Shown here: one piece after another, positions 11,135 through 22,070 of the stretch
Position numbering within the stretch: position 1 is the stretch's first letter
Layout: each line of letters starts with the position of its first letter
Source of the DNA: Gracilariopsis chorda
Taxonomy: Eukaryota; Rhodophyta; Florideophyceae; Gracilariales; Gracilariaceae
Assembly: GCA_003194525.1 (NCBI GenBank)
Contig: NBIV01000151.1
Location: 1-64,000 of the forward strand
Direction of reading: 5' to 3'
Length of the DNA: 64,000 bases
Program-made: the position numbers and the translations under genes
Notes under the pieces: model-generated
What the model saw: the letters and a program-made list of their open reading frames with translations, nothing else
The model's database searches: none
What the model was told of the DNA's origin: nothing

Positions 11135-13254
11135 ATGGATAACCAACAACCTAACCCAAGGAACAAAGACCATAAAGGAGCTCCGGGTGCAGCTGCACCT
11201 CCCGCAGTCGATGTAGCCCCATTGGCCGCCCAAGCGGACAACAAGAGTGACCGTAGGAGTACCCGCAGCCGCTCCGGTGGACGTCTTATAGACCCTGTGG
11301 ACAATCCTGAAAGGATAACCAGAGATTCGCTATTGGTTGCTCGTCTCCCTGAGAGGACGGATCAGCTCGATGTTCCGCAAGGCCCAAGGAATGATGCAGA
11401 ACAGCCTCAGGAATTAGCCAATAACGCAACCACCCCCCGTATGGTGGACGATGTAGCCGCTCTCGTATGGCCGCAACTACGCTCTTGGTGCGAAAACCAA
11501 GTGGAGCAGTTCCTTAGGGACCAACTGGATAGAGTATTACGGGAGCGCCTCTCCTCTTTAGCAGACCAACTGGTTCCTCACGTTTTGCAATCAGATGTCC
11601 TCGTGGAGTCCATTCCCATGACCATCCAAGGGGAAATCACCCGCCAGGCAGGCACATTTCACAGCCCTTGGACTGTTTCTCAAAGTTTACCAATGGACGT
11701 CCATCGGTCAACACACACTGGACCTCAGGGAGCAGCTATAGAAGTAGCCCCTCCCCTAGGTATACCACAGGAAGGCCCATTGGGTTATATACTGCCTGGG
11801 GAAGAGGGACTCTAGAGGCAAAGAGGCCATGCGGGAGATAAGACCAATGGACACAACGGCGTTCGGTACGCCAACCAGTACCTCGAGGACGATGAAGAGC
11901 TCACCCAAAAGAATTTCGTAGATACCGAGACCCATAGGAAGAAGAGAGGCAGCCGGAGGCGTAAGTCGAGGACGAACCATTGGAAGAGGCACCACTTGGA
12001 CTCGAGCGATGACCATTCGGACTCGTTGAACTCTTCCGATACCGATACGGATGAGGCAGATGTTTGGCGCCTCAATCCATTGGTCACGACTAATGAGCCT
12101 TTCCAGAAGGTCTTAGGCGTGAACACGTACCGTTTGATGGATCGGTCCACGCAGTACACCTGTTCAGTTGCCAAGAAGATTGCCAGGTGGGCAAATAGAA
12201 TGCAACTGACCGTCCCGGACAATTTTTCTGGGAAGGATCCCATTGCAGTCCTTAGGTTCTTGAGCTCGTTCCAGGTGGCCTGTGACCAGAATGGATACCA
12301 TGGAGGAGCGGCGCTTTATTGCTTCCAGTGTTTTCTAAGTGGACAGGCGAAGGACCAATTGGTTGCCAAGATCTCTGGCTCGGCCAACCCCATTGATGCC
12401 CGAGATCGGAAGCCCCTAAGGACCTATCCAGAGGTTTTTAATTACCTGTTGGAAACGTATGCGACTGATGACCACATAATGGATGCCTATCAGGACATAA
12501 TTGGATACCACCAGAGTTCCAGCATGTCCGAAACGGATTACGCCGACCAACTTTGAATTAGAGCCCGCAGGTGTGGGAATGTGTTCTCCGAGGGTCAGCT
12601 GAAGTGACATTTTACCGCGGGATTGCTCCCTGCGATACGGACTCATTTCCGAAACCACCACACTTTCCATCCAGACTTAGCGCTGCGTCAACTGGTGACG
12701 TATGCCGAAGGATACGGCAAGACCTATAGGACTTCCCGTCGAACGGGTGATGCGATATTCGGGGTCGCGCAAGATCCCTGACCAGAGGAGTGAAGGCCCA
12801 CATGGCAGAGTCCCCGTCGGAGTCGGACTCAGCTTTTGGACATTCAGACACCGCAGATGCTCTTGCGGTAAGCTTCTCTTCAGCTCCGTCGGGAGCACCA
12901 TCGGCCTTTTCGTCAGGAACAACCACCCCATCAGCCCCAGCGACACCCCGTTATTATCCGACTCCCCCTAGGAAGGACATCATTACGAAGTTCAATCAGA
13001 CCTGTTATATTTTTCTTTCCACGGCCCGGCCGTGTGACTGCATAAAGCATATGCCTGAGGACATCCGCAAGGGAATTATGGCACGAAGGGAGGAGAAGTA
13101 TCAGGTGCGCCGAGCCGAGGGTTACTTCCGTAGGACCTTCCCTCCGAGGACCACTGGAGTGCCAGGGAGCTCAAAGTATGTGACTTCCCTGACCACAACG
13201 CTGAAGCAACCTGAGGTCAATATGGTTGCAGACCCAAGGGATAGCGTCGAATAA
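11135..13254 (+). pseudogene. gag of the nested gypsy element
   Basis: A true ATG at 11135 opens MDNQQPNPRNKDHKG. Reading continues in one frame past a TAG at 11813-11815 through a basic/Ser-Asp region and the capsid (to 12556, TGA), then past further stops at 12603-12605 and about 12777 into LRQLVTYAEGYGKTYRTS. The capsid matches the 9.7 and 48.4 kb copies. A Ser/Pro-rich stretch (12790-12980) leads to a damaged zinc knuckle near 13000-13040, where the second Cys is Phe and the His is Arg. Gag packages the RNA and forms particles in intact relatives; this copy is inactivated. Confidence 0.8.
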
Positions 13255-13406
13255 CTGGACGGACAGGGCAATCTTGCGGTGCCCACGCCACAGGAAAACA
13301 ACCGAAGGGACGCATAGAGGCGTGTCGTCCCTCTTATAGTTGCTGCCTCAAACCATCGGACTCGCAGACCACAGGAGCTGAGAAAAGAAAGAAACCAGAG
13401 GACGAA

Positions 13407-14236
13407 ATGACAGGGGTCTCGAGTCGGGTGTATGCTGTAGACCAATGGGAAGACCTAGAAACCGCCGTTTTTGTCCTGAGGAAGGATAATTACAAGGTAC
13501 AGGGAACCCTGGGACTACAGGCCAATCCCATAAGGATGTTTACGGCCGTATTGGATACTGGAGCAGGCCCCAATATGGTGCATCCGAAGGTCTTACCATT
13601 GGGCTGGGAAAGTATGATACAGGAAAAGAAGTCACCGAGGGTAACGGACGCATCACGTGGGCCGATGGACATTCGCGGAATACTTCCGCTTTACGTCCAA
13701 CTGGGTCACCTGAAGGTTAAGACTTGGTTTCTTGTATGTCCAGGCCTGGGAGCAGAAGGGATCCTAGGGACGAGCTTTATTGATAAATATGTAAAGGCAA
13801 TCTATCCTGGCCAAAAGAGGGTCGCTTTCCATCGAGGAGCCCCATTGGCGATAGTCGGGTCGCGACCTGGACCCGAGGCTGCCCCAGCTAAGGTCAAGTT
13901 TATCACGCGGACCGTGTCCAACAAGGTGAGATTGGTAAAGCGATAGTCATACCACCTATGAACCAGGTAGCAGCTGCAGCGGTATGCGATTCCTCAGGTC
14001 TGGTTTTGTTGCGAAACCACCCCAAGTTGGTAACTAAACACCTTTCCCTCATGCCCAATGGAGTAATGAATGTGGTACCCAACCGGTTCTTTGCGGTCAC
14101 CATGAACAACTTCCGTGACAAGCCTACAAGGCTACCTAAGGGTGCAGTGGTGGGGGTACCTATACCTGCTCCTGTAGCCATTATGGAGATTGATGCGGAG
14201 GAGTTGCTTCCTGTGGGTGAACCACCGGCCAATTGA
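13407..14236 (+). pseudogene. Aspartic protease region of the nested gypsy element
   Basis: The retropepsin active-site motif L-D-T-G-A-G-P is encoded at about 13550-13570, and the flap/dimer part I-L-G-T-S-F-I-D-K-Y at about 13760-13790. A stop at 13944-13946 separates it from a linker frame (13958-14236) rich in V-P-I-P-A-P that precedes reverse transcriptase. The catalytic residues are intact. The protein would process Gag-Pol in a functional element. Confidence 0.8.
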
Positions 14237-15911
14237 GAAAATGACGTCAACCTTGGCGATGATTTTGAACCATGTAGGAAACAAGTCATTGATCTCCTCA
14301 AGGACTTTGCTAGCATGTGGAGTGGAACCCCGGGCGAGATCGATGCCACAAGCCATCAAATTGACCTTAGGGACGGGGCCACCCCCCAATATCAGCACCC
14401 ATATCGGACTGTCCTAAAAGGACGTGATGTGGCACCCAAAGAGGTTGAAAAGATGAAGTCCGCTGGGGTCATTGAGCGTAAACCATCCACTGAGGCCGAA
14501 TGGGCTAGCCCTTTTGTCCCAGTGGCCAAGAAGGACGGGACCGTACGGTTTTTTATTGATTAACGCAAAATAAATGCGGTAACCAAGAGGGATACTTAAC
14601 TTATCCCCAGTATGGACGACTGTTTACATTCCCCTGTGGACGCGCAAATTTTCACCACGTTGGATGCCAATTGTGGGTATTGGCAGGTTCCCATGGACGA
14701 CAAGGCGAAGTCGCTGACTACATTCAAGACCCACTAGGGATTATTCCAATTTACACGGATGCCCTTTGTTCTTATGAATGCACCAGCTACTTTCCAGCGG
14801 GCCATGGACATCATTTTGTCCAGGGTCAAATGGAAGTTCGCCTTGGTCTACCTAGATGATGTGATCATCTTTTCCAGGTCTATTATTGAACACTACGCAC
14901 ATTTGAAGACAGTCCTAAGGTTACTCCAACAGGCTGGCGTCACACTGAAATTGAAGAAGTGTTTCTTCTTCCAGCCCTCCGTGGACTACCTTGGCCATGT
15001 GGTTCTGCCGGGTAAACTCCAAGTAGCACAAGTTAGAACAAAGGCCATACGTGAAGCACGACCCCCTAGGTCCCATACGGAATTGCGCTCCTTCCTTTGC
15101 CTTTGTAATGTTTACCGTAGGTTTGTCCCAGGGTTTGCGAAAATTGCAGCACCTCTCAATGAGATGATGAAGAAAGGGACACCTTCGGAATTTGACGACC
15201 TCACGAACGAGCAGTATGAGATTAACCAGAACCTCAAGGACCATTTGGTTAATCCGCCGGTCTTGGCACTACCTAGGACCAATAAGCCGTATATCCTAGA
15301 TACGGACGCATCTGCGACCCACGTGGGCTGTGCCCTTCTACAAGAGGAGGAGTCCCTTAAGGATTACCGCCCAATTGGCTACTAGAGTATGTCCCTGAAC
15401 AAGACCGAAAGGAACTATAGATAGAATCACGGAAAAGGAATGTTTGGCCGTCGTGTGGTCAGCGCTCCATCTTAGGCCTTATTTGAAAGGAACTCGCTTT
15501 ACCATTAGGACAGATCACCACTCCCTCCGCTGGCTACTGAAAATGACGGACGCATCCTTCCGTCTGGCCCGATGGAGATTGCGCCTGGCCGAATTCGATT
15601 ACGAAGTGACCTATAGGTCAGGGCTGAAACATCAGGCCGCATATGCCCTGTCACGCATCCTGACCGATGGTACGGACACAACTACCCTGGACGATGAGAT
15701 TCCCACCATCTGGGACGGACCACAGTACAATGATGAAGAGGGAGAGGAACCACCAGTGGCTGAGGTGAGAATGGCCGAATGGATGGACGGACAAGTTGCA
15801 GCGATCTTATGCGCCATGGACTGGGAAGAACCATCGTACAATATCCATAAGGCCCAGTCGAAAAGCGCGGATCTTACACCAATACCCCTCGAGGAATTCC
15901 TTCAGGCCTAG
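14237..15911 (+). pseudogene. Reverse transcriptase and RNase H of the nested gypsy element
   Basis: RT motifs appear in order: V-P-V-A-K-K-D-G-T-V-R-F near 14525, F-F-I-D-stop-R-K-I-N-A-V-T near 14555 with TAA replacing Tyr, T-T-L-D-A-N-C-G-Y-W-Q near 14660, and the catalytic Y-L-D-D at 14849-14860. L-G-H-V-V thumb residues and Y-R-R-F-V-P-G-F-A-K follow. RNase H begins D-T-D-A-S near 15300 and includes T-D-H-H-S-L-R-W-L-L near 15510 and A-L-S-R near 15645. Stops at about 14561, 14597, 14736, 15382 and a shift near 15380-15430 inactivate it. Confidence 0.85.
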
Positions 15912-17085
15912 AAAAAGTACGAGTACTGCGTCCAGATAGGAGAGAAAGTAGGGACCCCTGGGTTGCTGTTTGATTATGACCACCGAGGCATATTATGTCG
16001 CAGGTCACCATTGGACGGGGCGATACAGCGGGTACTGTCTAAGGCCTTACGGACACGCCTTCTTTTCTTTGCGCACTGTCCGAGGTTGGCTGGCCATCCT
16101 GGAGGGACTAAGATGTATCAGACCCTGAAGAGATATTTTTACTGGCCCTTGATGGCCAATGACATAATGGAGACCGCAAAGACTTGTGCGGCATGCGTAA
16201 AAACCCGAGGGACAAGAGCGCTACATCAAAGGAAACTGAAGTTATTCCCAGCGGCCGAGCCTTTAGAGTTCATTGCTATGGAGATTCTAGGGCCATTTCC
16301 GAAGTCGACCCACGGCAACCGATTTATATTAGTGATTACCATCGGTTTGCCAAGTTGACCCGAGCAATTCCGCTCGAATCAACAACCGCCACGGACGTCG
16401 CCATGGCTTTCCTTGTCCATTGGATTTATCCCTATGGACTGCCGCTCGGTTTACCAAGTTGACCCGAGCAATTCCGCTCGAATCAACAACCGCCACGGAC
16501 GTCGCAATGGCTTTCCTTGTCCATTGGATTTATTCCTATGGACTGCCGCTCGGTTTACCAAGTTGACCCGAGCAATTCCGCTCGAATCAACAACCGCCAC
16601 GGACGTCGCCATGGCTTTCCTTGTCCATTGGATTTATTCCTATGGACTGCCGCTCTATCTCCTTACTGACAATGGCTCTCAGTTTATCTCCAACTTCTTT
16701 GAGCATGTGTGCTCAGCCTTAGTTCTAAAACATCTCCTCACCACCGCGTACCATCCTCCGACTAATGGACAAGTGGAAAGGCTTAACCGAACCCTGGCCA
16801 CGAGGCTAATTCATTACGTTTCCGAGCACCAATTGAACTGGGATAACTATGTCCAGCCGCTGGTCTACGCCTATAATAATCAAGTGCATAAGTATACTGG
16901 TACAACTCCTTTTGACCTCACCCTCGTACGTGCCCCTGCGCCGTACATGGCTGACCTACGGGACTTAGGAGCACCTCAGGACATAATGGAGGAAATGACT
17001 CCCGCCCAGGCCAGACGGTATTCGCGGAAGCGAATTGATTCTATCTTGAAGGCCGAACAAAGATTGAAAGTTCGATTCTTTCCAA
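15912..17085 (+). pseudogene. Integrase of the nested gypsy element, broken by a tandem triplication
   Basis: The zinc domain is readable as H-C-P-R-L-A-G-H-P-G-G then C-A-A-C at 16075-16200. The first catalytic position reads M-E-I-L-G-P near 16278, Glu instead of the usual Asp. A 104-bp segment is present three times between this and the second Asp (L-L-T-D-N-G-S-Q-F near 16665), shifting the frame. The last Glu is in N-G-Q-V-E-R-L near 16770. Coding stops abruptly at about 17085, where AT-rich mitochondrial-like sequence begins, so the C-terminal tail and any chromodomain are missing. Confidence 0.85.
16343..16654 (+). repeat. 104-bp tandem triplication within integrase
   Basis: Units at 16343-16446, 16447-16550 and 16551-16654 are nearly identical, beginning CGGTTTRCCAAGTTGACCCG and ending GGACTGCCGCT. 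Related integrases carry the segment once. The two extra copies add 208 bases and shift the frame by one. The few differences between units indicate a recent tandem duplication, or an assembly artefact. Confidence 0.92.
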
Positions 17086-17383
17086 ACACGCAACTAAAAT
17101 TTAGTAACTCAAATAAAACCAAATAGTAACATGGTTGTTTTTATTCCAAATCAAATGGTACTACGATTAAATCTAAAATCAATAAGATTAGGGTCTACCC
17201 ATTAAAAACCAAACATATGTAATAAATTTACTCTATACCTAAGGTATAATATAAACTCGCTGTAGCCAATCAATCAAATGTTGCAATAAACTGAAATAAC
17301 ATTAGAGAAAGCGTTTTAGCTCGATATTTATAGTTTTCTTAGCATAATTTATATTTATTGGTGTTGGATAATTTATTAAATGA

Positions 17384-17490
17384 TTATTATTTTTAGGAGG
17401 TTGGTTACCCATATTAAATTTAGTAATTCTTTTTTGGAACATTAATGAAGCAAATACCTTAGCTTGTTTAAAATCTTTAAACACAGTCAA
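17384..17490 (+). pseudogene. nad1: nad1 fragment (mitochondrial)
   Basis: The plus frame reads L-L-F-L-G-G-W-L-P-I-L-N, the conserved segment of NADH dehydrogenase subunit 1. What follows diverges (LVILFWNINEAN), so only this short piece is secure. Confidence 0.6.
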
Positions 17491-17879
17491 AATATAGTAG
17501 CGTATATAGTGATATATGATGATTAAGAGCCTTTTGTTTTAATTGGTCGAATAGCAAGTGTTTACTTTTTTTATTCATATTACCACTGTTCGGTAAAATT
17601 GACAGAACCAATTCGAACAATAAGAAGCGAGTGAAGTATTCTTTTATCAAAAGTTTTACGGAACTTTAGCTAACAAATATACAAATAATAGTAAGTAAAG
17701 TTTTTACATAAAGTGAGTATAAATCTTTCGTTATTTTATTAGTTTATTGAGTTTCTTCATTGTTTTACTATTTTTCAACTTTGACTTTTAATAACGGTAA
17801 AAATATTTTTCAACCCCATATCAGCAGTTGATCATAACGATATCTTGGAAATGCAGTCGTACATGATGTCATCATGGTA

Positions 17880-17962
17880 TCGTAGCTAATTTTAGAAATC
17901 AAGTAATTTTAAATAAATGATTGCATCAAAAGGAAATGCCTTACCAATTTGGCAATACACCA
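17880..17962 (-). pseudogene. trnQ: tRNA-Gln(UUG)-like fragment, mitochondrial type
   Basis: The minus strand starting at 17962 has a TGGTGTA acceptor half, a D-arm GCCAAATTGGTAAGGC and an anticodon region CTTTTGAT, as in organellar tRNA-Gln. The anticodon stem pairs imperfectly and no T-arm follows. Just upstream on the same strand (17995-17964) is a separate T-arm, ACGGG-TTCAGAT-CCCGT, followed by an AACCAGC acceptor half from another tRNA. Confidence 0.5.
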
Positions 17963-18012
17963 TTATAAAGCTGGTTACGGGATCTGAACCCGTAAAATAT
18001 AATAAATGTAGA

Positions 18013-18087
18013 AACAATATAACTCACCATACCAAAACCTGGAAGAGTTAAAATATAAACTTCAGGATGCCCAAAAAATAAAAACGA
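18013..18087 (-). pseudogene. cox1: cox1 fragment (mitochondrial)
   Basis: The minus strand translates to [20 protein letters not shown], the highly conserved haem-copper segment of cytochrome oxidase subunit 1. About 25 codons are preserved. Confidence 0.88.
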
Positions 18088-18101
18088 TTATTAAATCTTA
18101 A

Positions 18102-18175
18102 CAGGTCCTCGCTACTGGATTTGAATTAGTAACTCTTTCAAAATCATTCATATTTTATAGAAGCTGAATGACTTA
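18102..18175 (-). pseudogene. tRNA-like fragment, mitochondrial type
   Basis: The minus strand has an organellar-style T-arm (GTTACT, then AATTCAAATC, then CAGTAGC) preceded by an AT-rich arm. The identity was not resolved. Confidence 0.3.
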
Positions 18176-18229
18176 GTACAACAATAAAATTGCTACCGTT
18201 TGTATTATGCACTTTAGGAATATTTTCTT

Positions 18230-18275
18230 TTCTCTATTCATTTATTTTTCTCCTAATGCATTAGGCCATCCGGCT
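18230..18275 (+). pseudogene. cob: cob fragment (mitochondrial)
   Basis: The plus frame reads F-S-P-N-A-L-G-H-P, a conserved cytochrome b segment, and then diverges. Confidence 0.6.
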
Positions 18276-18684
18276 AAGTGATTCTATTCGAAATGTTTTA
18301 CCTTTTCCTCACGGTACCCGTTCCCTATTGTTTACTTCTAATCAATCTTTTGTTGTGCGCAGGTTCTTTAAATTTTACAGAAATTGTACTAGAATAAACA
18401 TATTTAAAAACATGAAATCTACAATCACTATAAAACCCTATCTTAGTTAAATTAAATGTTTTATACGATTATTTGCAAATATTACATCAGGAAAAAATTA
18501 TAATGTAATAAACCGTACTTAAACCTACACATGTAAATTCATTGAGAAAATTTAGGGTGTATGAAATCAAAAATTTTATGAAATTCCAGCTAACTAATAT
18601 CTTCTTTAAAAATTGGGTTAGAATATTTTAGTAGTATAAGAACTAAATACGTGCATTTAAAATTCAAAGGATTTCATAAAAACA

Positions 18685-18735
18685 GACTGAAGTGAAGTCG
18701 CAACAAGGAACCCGTAGGGAAACCTGGGGCTGGAA
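18685..18735 (+). pseudogene. rns: 3' end of small-subunit rRNA, organellar copy
   Basis: GTGAAGTCGCAACAAGG, CCCGTAGGGAAACCTG and GGGCTGGA match the universally conserved 3' end of SSU rRNA (decoding helix 44/45 region). Nothing upstream resembles a full gene. Confidence 0.85.
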
Positions 18736-18746
18736 AAGTTAAAATA

Positions 18747-18839
18747 ATTCTACTATCAGATTAAATAATCAGATTGAATATGCAGCTCCTAATATTATTC
18801 CTAATGCTGACATCAGTAGAGAAAGTTGTGTTAGAAAAT
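18747..18839 (-). pseudogene. nad4: nad4 fragment (mitochondrial)
   Basis: The minus strand gives M-S-A-L-G-I-I-L-G-A-A-Y-S-I, then TGA read as Trp, then L-F-N-L. This is the conserved L-G-A-A-Y-S-x-W-L segment of NADH dehydrogenase subunit 4. The TGA at the Trp position points to a mitochondrial origin. Confidence 0.75.
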
Positions 18840-19080
18840 CATAACGACCATGTGTTTAGGGGTTTCAATAATGTTAAACAACACATTAATATCATATTAG
18901 CTTATTCGCTTGGTAAAATTAGGTAAATTTGATGGATTTCAAATCGATTCTCGATATAAATATTAATATCTAGGAATAACAGAACAATTACCTTTATTAC
19001 ACTCTCAAAATCTCTTATTAATAAGTTGTTTCAATTTAGTAAATTTAATAGAGTTTGTGAAAACGCTAATAAAAAGAACT

Positions 19081-19818
19081 TTATACTAATTTAGGAAGTT
19101 GTGGACTACAATTTTGGCTTTTTATGTTATACCAGGAGTCCTCTTGGGAGTTCTTCTTCTCACGGGCATAGTTGGGTATCGCAGCAAACCGCCGGGCGTC
19201 CAAGTATCGGGCAGCATACCGCACGAACTGGGCGACCGAACTGGGTAGATGGGTACTCCTCACGGCCATAGGATTCCAACCCAAGGTGTGGTCGTACTTG
19301 TCCTCGGGGTGGGCATATGCACTGCTGGGGACCAGAGCCATGTTGGTCGAGTCTACAGTTATTGCCACCCAAGAGATAAGCTCGAAGCCGTCATAGTCCA
19401 AGAGGTAGCCATGGGAGCCCTTATATGCCCCCGAGGACATGGCGTAGACACGATCGATAAGCCGGCACAGCGGACACGGCGCCAGGGGAGACCAGCGGTC
19501 AGGAATCTGAAAGGCCAAGGGAATGCATAGCAGCCTACCGAAGGCGCGGGGATGGTGGATGCACCAAGGAGGTATGCGAAGAAAAGAGCGACTAGAAGGA
19601 CGTGGTAATCTAGAGGGACGTATGGGCGTCCGCACCAGGGGTCGGTGAAATGCAGGAGCACGAGCAGTGCCCCGCAGTGGAGACTCACTAGTTAATGAGG
19701 CCCCCTCGTAGGCAACCAATGGCATGGTGGCGGCCACATGCCACTTGCCGAAAAAGCAACCAAATGGACGCAAACCGGTACCGCCGCCGTACCTGCTGTG
19801 GAAGGGCGGACCAGCCAT
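19081..19818 (-). CDS. Antisense open frame downstream of pol in the nested gypsy element, 245 aa
   Basis: An ATG at 19818 opens 245 codons on the strand opposite to gag-pol, between the end of pol and the 3' LTR. The first half is Pro/Arg-rich. The second half has a more natural composition (GWNPMAVRSTHLPSSVAQFV, then RYAARYLDARRFAAIP). The last 15 or so residues run into the AT-rich insert, so the original C-terminus is lost. No family was recognised. Antisense genes at this position are known in some plant Ty3/gypsy elements, but whether this is one is inference. It may equally be a chance frame. Confidence 0.35.
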   Translation of the reverse strand: MAGPPFHSRYGGGTGLRPFGCFFGKWHVAATMPLVAYEGASLTSESPLRGTARAPAFHRPLVRTPIRPSRLPRPSSRSFLRIPPWCIHHPRAFGRLLCIPLAFQIPDRWSPLAPCPLCRLIDRVYAMSSGAYKGSHGYLLDYDGFELISWVAITVDSTNMALVPSSAYAHPEDKYDHTLGWNPMAVRSTHLPSSVAQFVRYAARYLDARRFAAIPNYAREKKNSQEDSWYNIKSQNCSPQLPKLV

Positions 19819-19967
19819 GTCAACCAAAGGGCGAGGGACCTAATCGGGAGAGAGGACGCGAGAACGACAACCCCATTGAGCTGAAGGAAAGAACGCCAGC
19901 GGAAGAAAAGAATAGCTCATCGACGGGGAAGTGGCCGATGGGACATCGGATCTTAAAGAGGGAGGTA

Positions 19968-20491
19968 TGTAGGAGAATGACCATTCGGCAGGTGCAGTTG
20001 TGAAATAGCCATGGGGCTGGGCTGGCAGAGGTCAGAACATTGCTGGCTGAAATATTCCACGTGGCCCAGCTGGGTGCCTCGGTGGGAGATAACAGGGGAC
20101 AGTGCGAGTGCCAAGGCACTGTGGCCATAGGTTTTATTATGTAACTAATTTTATTTTATTTGTTAGGATAGTGTCCGGAGGTCAGAGCGCCTCGCCAGCC
20201 ATATAGGCTGGCTCGAGTGCCACCGATCTCTGAAGTGTAAATAGAAGCACTCTCACTGTCTTCTTGCCGCCATATGCAGCCAGTAGGACGCCGAAGGCCT
20301 CCAAGCCATCGCTACCATTCTCCCGATCTATAGGGACTTGAGATAGAGCCCGCCCATTGCGCCTCGCTGCCAGTTGGTGCCCGCATCAGTAGTAGACCCA
20401 GTGGATTATCACCAGTGGCTGGCTCTCTTCCACTACTACCCCCTAGTAGACTAATACCCCAGTTGGCCAAAGGACGTGGTATTCTACTACA
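19968..20491 (+). repeat. 3' LTR of the nested gypsy element
   Basis: It matches 10485-11008 end to end. The purine tract TAAAGAGGGAGGTA immediately precedes it at 19954-19967 and is the expected plus-strand primer. It is followed by CTGAT, the second copy of the target. Confidence 0.92.
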
Positions 20492-20885
20492 CTGATCACC
20501 AAATACTCAGGATAAAACGAAGTAGTAGAACTCCACCCCAGAGTCAGTGGTCTTCGTACTATACGGAGCGTGTGTAACGGGTGGACAGGGCGCCAATGCG
20601 CAGAACCTGGATGACTTTGAGGGATCCAACCACTGCTAATCTCCTTTGTAGATTTTGCCTGCCACCTTAACACTTGGCTACGAAATGTCCTAATGTCACC
20701 CCTCAGGTTAGAGCAGCGCTCCTACAGGTGCGTCAGCAAACTCATCAGATGGTATTTGGCCAAGCGGGCGGAGATCGACAGGCTCAGGACAAGCAACCTC
20801 CTGGAAATCAACAGGTTAATCTGGTTAACGGTCCGGAGACGGCAGAGAAAGCCGCCACCGTACCACCACAGGCGGGAAACACCTA
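20492..20885 (+). pseudogene. gag tail with zinc knuckle of the outer gypsy element
   Basis: The frame from the left part of this element resumes at 20497. A TAA lies at about 20575. The nucleocapsid knuckle at 20647-20688 is C-R-F-C-L-P-P-stop-H-L-A-T-K-C, a complete CX2CX4HX4C set with a TAA in the second spacer. A Gln-rich segment (20680-20885) follows and ends at a stop. Confidence 0.8.
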
Positions 20886-21059
20886 GAGGATGGGTCTCAG
20901 GCTAATACCAACCGGTCCCATTCGGAAGGCCAACCGACACCAGCTGCTTCTTGTATGGAAGTTTGACCTTTGGTAACTGAATAGGAAGCAGTAGAGAACC
21001 AATCGGTACCTATATGTTTTCTGAAACATGATAAATACAAGTTAAACATCACCCTTGAG

Positions 21060-22070
21060 TTTTCTGTTAACTATTTGGTTCCGTGTTCCGCCACCTTGGA
21101 TACGGGAGCTGGACCGAACCCGGTTAATGCGAAGTTTCTATCCCCAAAGTTATTGGAAAAGGTACGATCGAATACCATCACAAACCCTTTGCCGTATGCA
21201 CATAAGCGACCATTATTGGTCCGTGGAAGTGTAGACCTAATGGTAGCCGTGGGAAACCTTAAAGTCCTGGTGCGGTTTATCGTGATAAACCAATTGGCAA
21301 AGGATTGTATCCTGGGAACTACATTCATGAACAACTATGTTCGGGCAATTTTGCCTCGTACCAGAACGGTTTTGTTCCATAAGGGTCCAAGAGTCGCCAT
21401 TCTGGGTCATCACAAATCGAGAACCGCATCAGGTCCGAGGCAGGACACCCCGTCGGCGACAGTATCCAATAAGGTTCGAATGGCGAAGATTCGAATTCCG
21501 CCCAAACAAAAAGTGGTTGCCAAAGTTGTATGCAACCGACCGGGTTTTCTAACGCTAGGAACCCATCATATGGAATTGGAACACCACATGACGATGATGA
21601 CGAACGGAATCGTGGACAATATACCGAGTCAAACCTTTCAGGGATGTTTAAGCAGATTCAGCAAAGATATGGTCAAGCTACCCAAACGCATCGTGGTTGG
21701 AATCGCATCTCCTGCTCCAGGTAGCATATTTACCCTGACACCATTAAGGTTGTCCAGAGAACTCCACCTAAAGAGGGGGTGGAAACCAACTACAGAAACG
21801 AAGAACTCAAATATGCTGGCAAATGCACCACCGACACAAGACGGGTATACCAATTGGAAAGAGGAATTAACCATAGGGTCCGAAGGGAAACCTCGTAAGG
21901 ATGGCATCCTCGACCCATTGAATCCGTTCAGTTCCTGTAGTATAGTGCGCACGGGGCACTGCCTACGGGACGGGTCTAAAGGATGCGGGTCAACGCCGAG
22001 ACCACTGGTACAAATGGCGCACTCGGGCGGCTTTAACTGGTGTGCCTACAGGAGGCGGCAGTCAGCGTAA
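21060..22070 (+). pseudogene. Protease region of the outer gypsy element
   Basis: The frame from 21075 holds L-D-T-G-A-G-P near 21095 and C-I-L-G-T-T-F-M-N-N-Y near 21310, the retropepsin active site and flap-end motifs. Residues to about 21760 (KLPKRIVVGIASPAPG) resemble the linker between protease and RT in the nested copy. The remaining C-terminus to 22070 looks out of frame. Catalytic residues are present. Confidence 0.75.

Larger units (their letters stand above)
17086..19130. other. Nuclear mitochondrial DNA insert (NUMT mosaic)
   Basis: Base composition switches sharply to AT-rich at about 17085 and back at about 19130. Inside are short, rearranged fragments on both strands that match mitochondrial genes: nad1, trnQ, another tRNA T-arm, cox1, cob, the 3' end of the small-subunit rRNA, and nad4. 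The nad4 fragment reads Trp through TGA, so the code is mitochondrial. The order and strands do not look like one contiguous genome segment, suggesting several fragments ligated together or heavy later rearrangement. I saw no clear target duplication. Confidence 0.8.
10485..20491 (+). mobile_element. Nested Ty3/gypsy element with paired 524-bp LTRs and target duplication
   Basis: Direct repeats at 10485-11008 and 19968-20491 are both 524 bases, begin TGTAGGAGAATGACCATT and end TTCTACTACA. The flanking five bases are CTGAC on the left and CTGAT on the right, a target duplication with one change. A primer site follows the left LTR and a purine tract precedes the right one. Inside are gag, protease, RT/RNase H and integrase in plus orientation, a mitochondrial insert and an antisense open frame. 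The body sits inside the gag of another gypsy element. Confidence 0.92.

Noticed and set aside
17880..18175. Functional nuclear tRNA genes in the AT-rich block
   Set aside because: The tRNA-like pieces are partial, of organellar type, and lie among other mitochondrial fragments.
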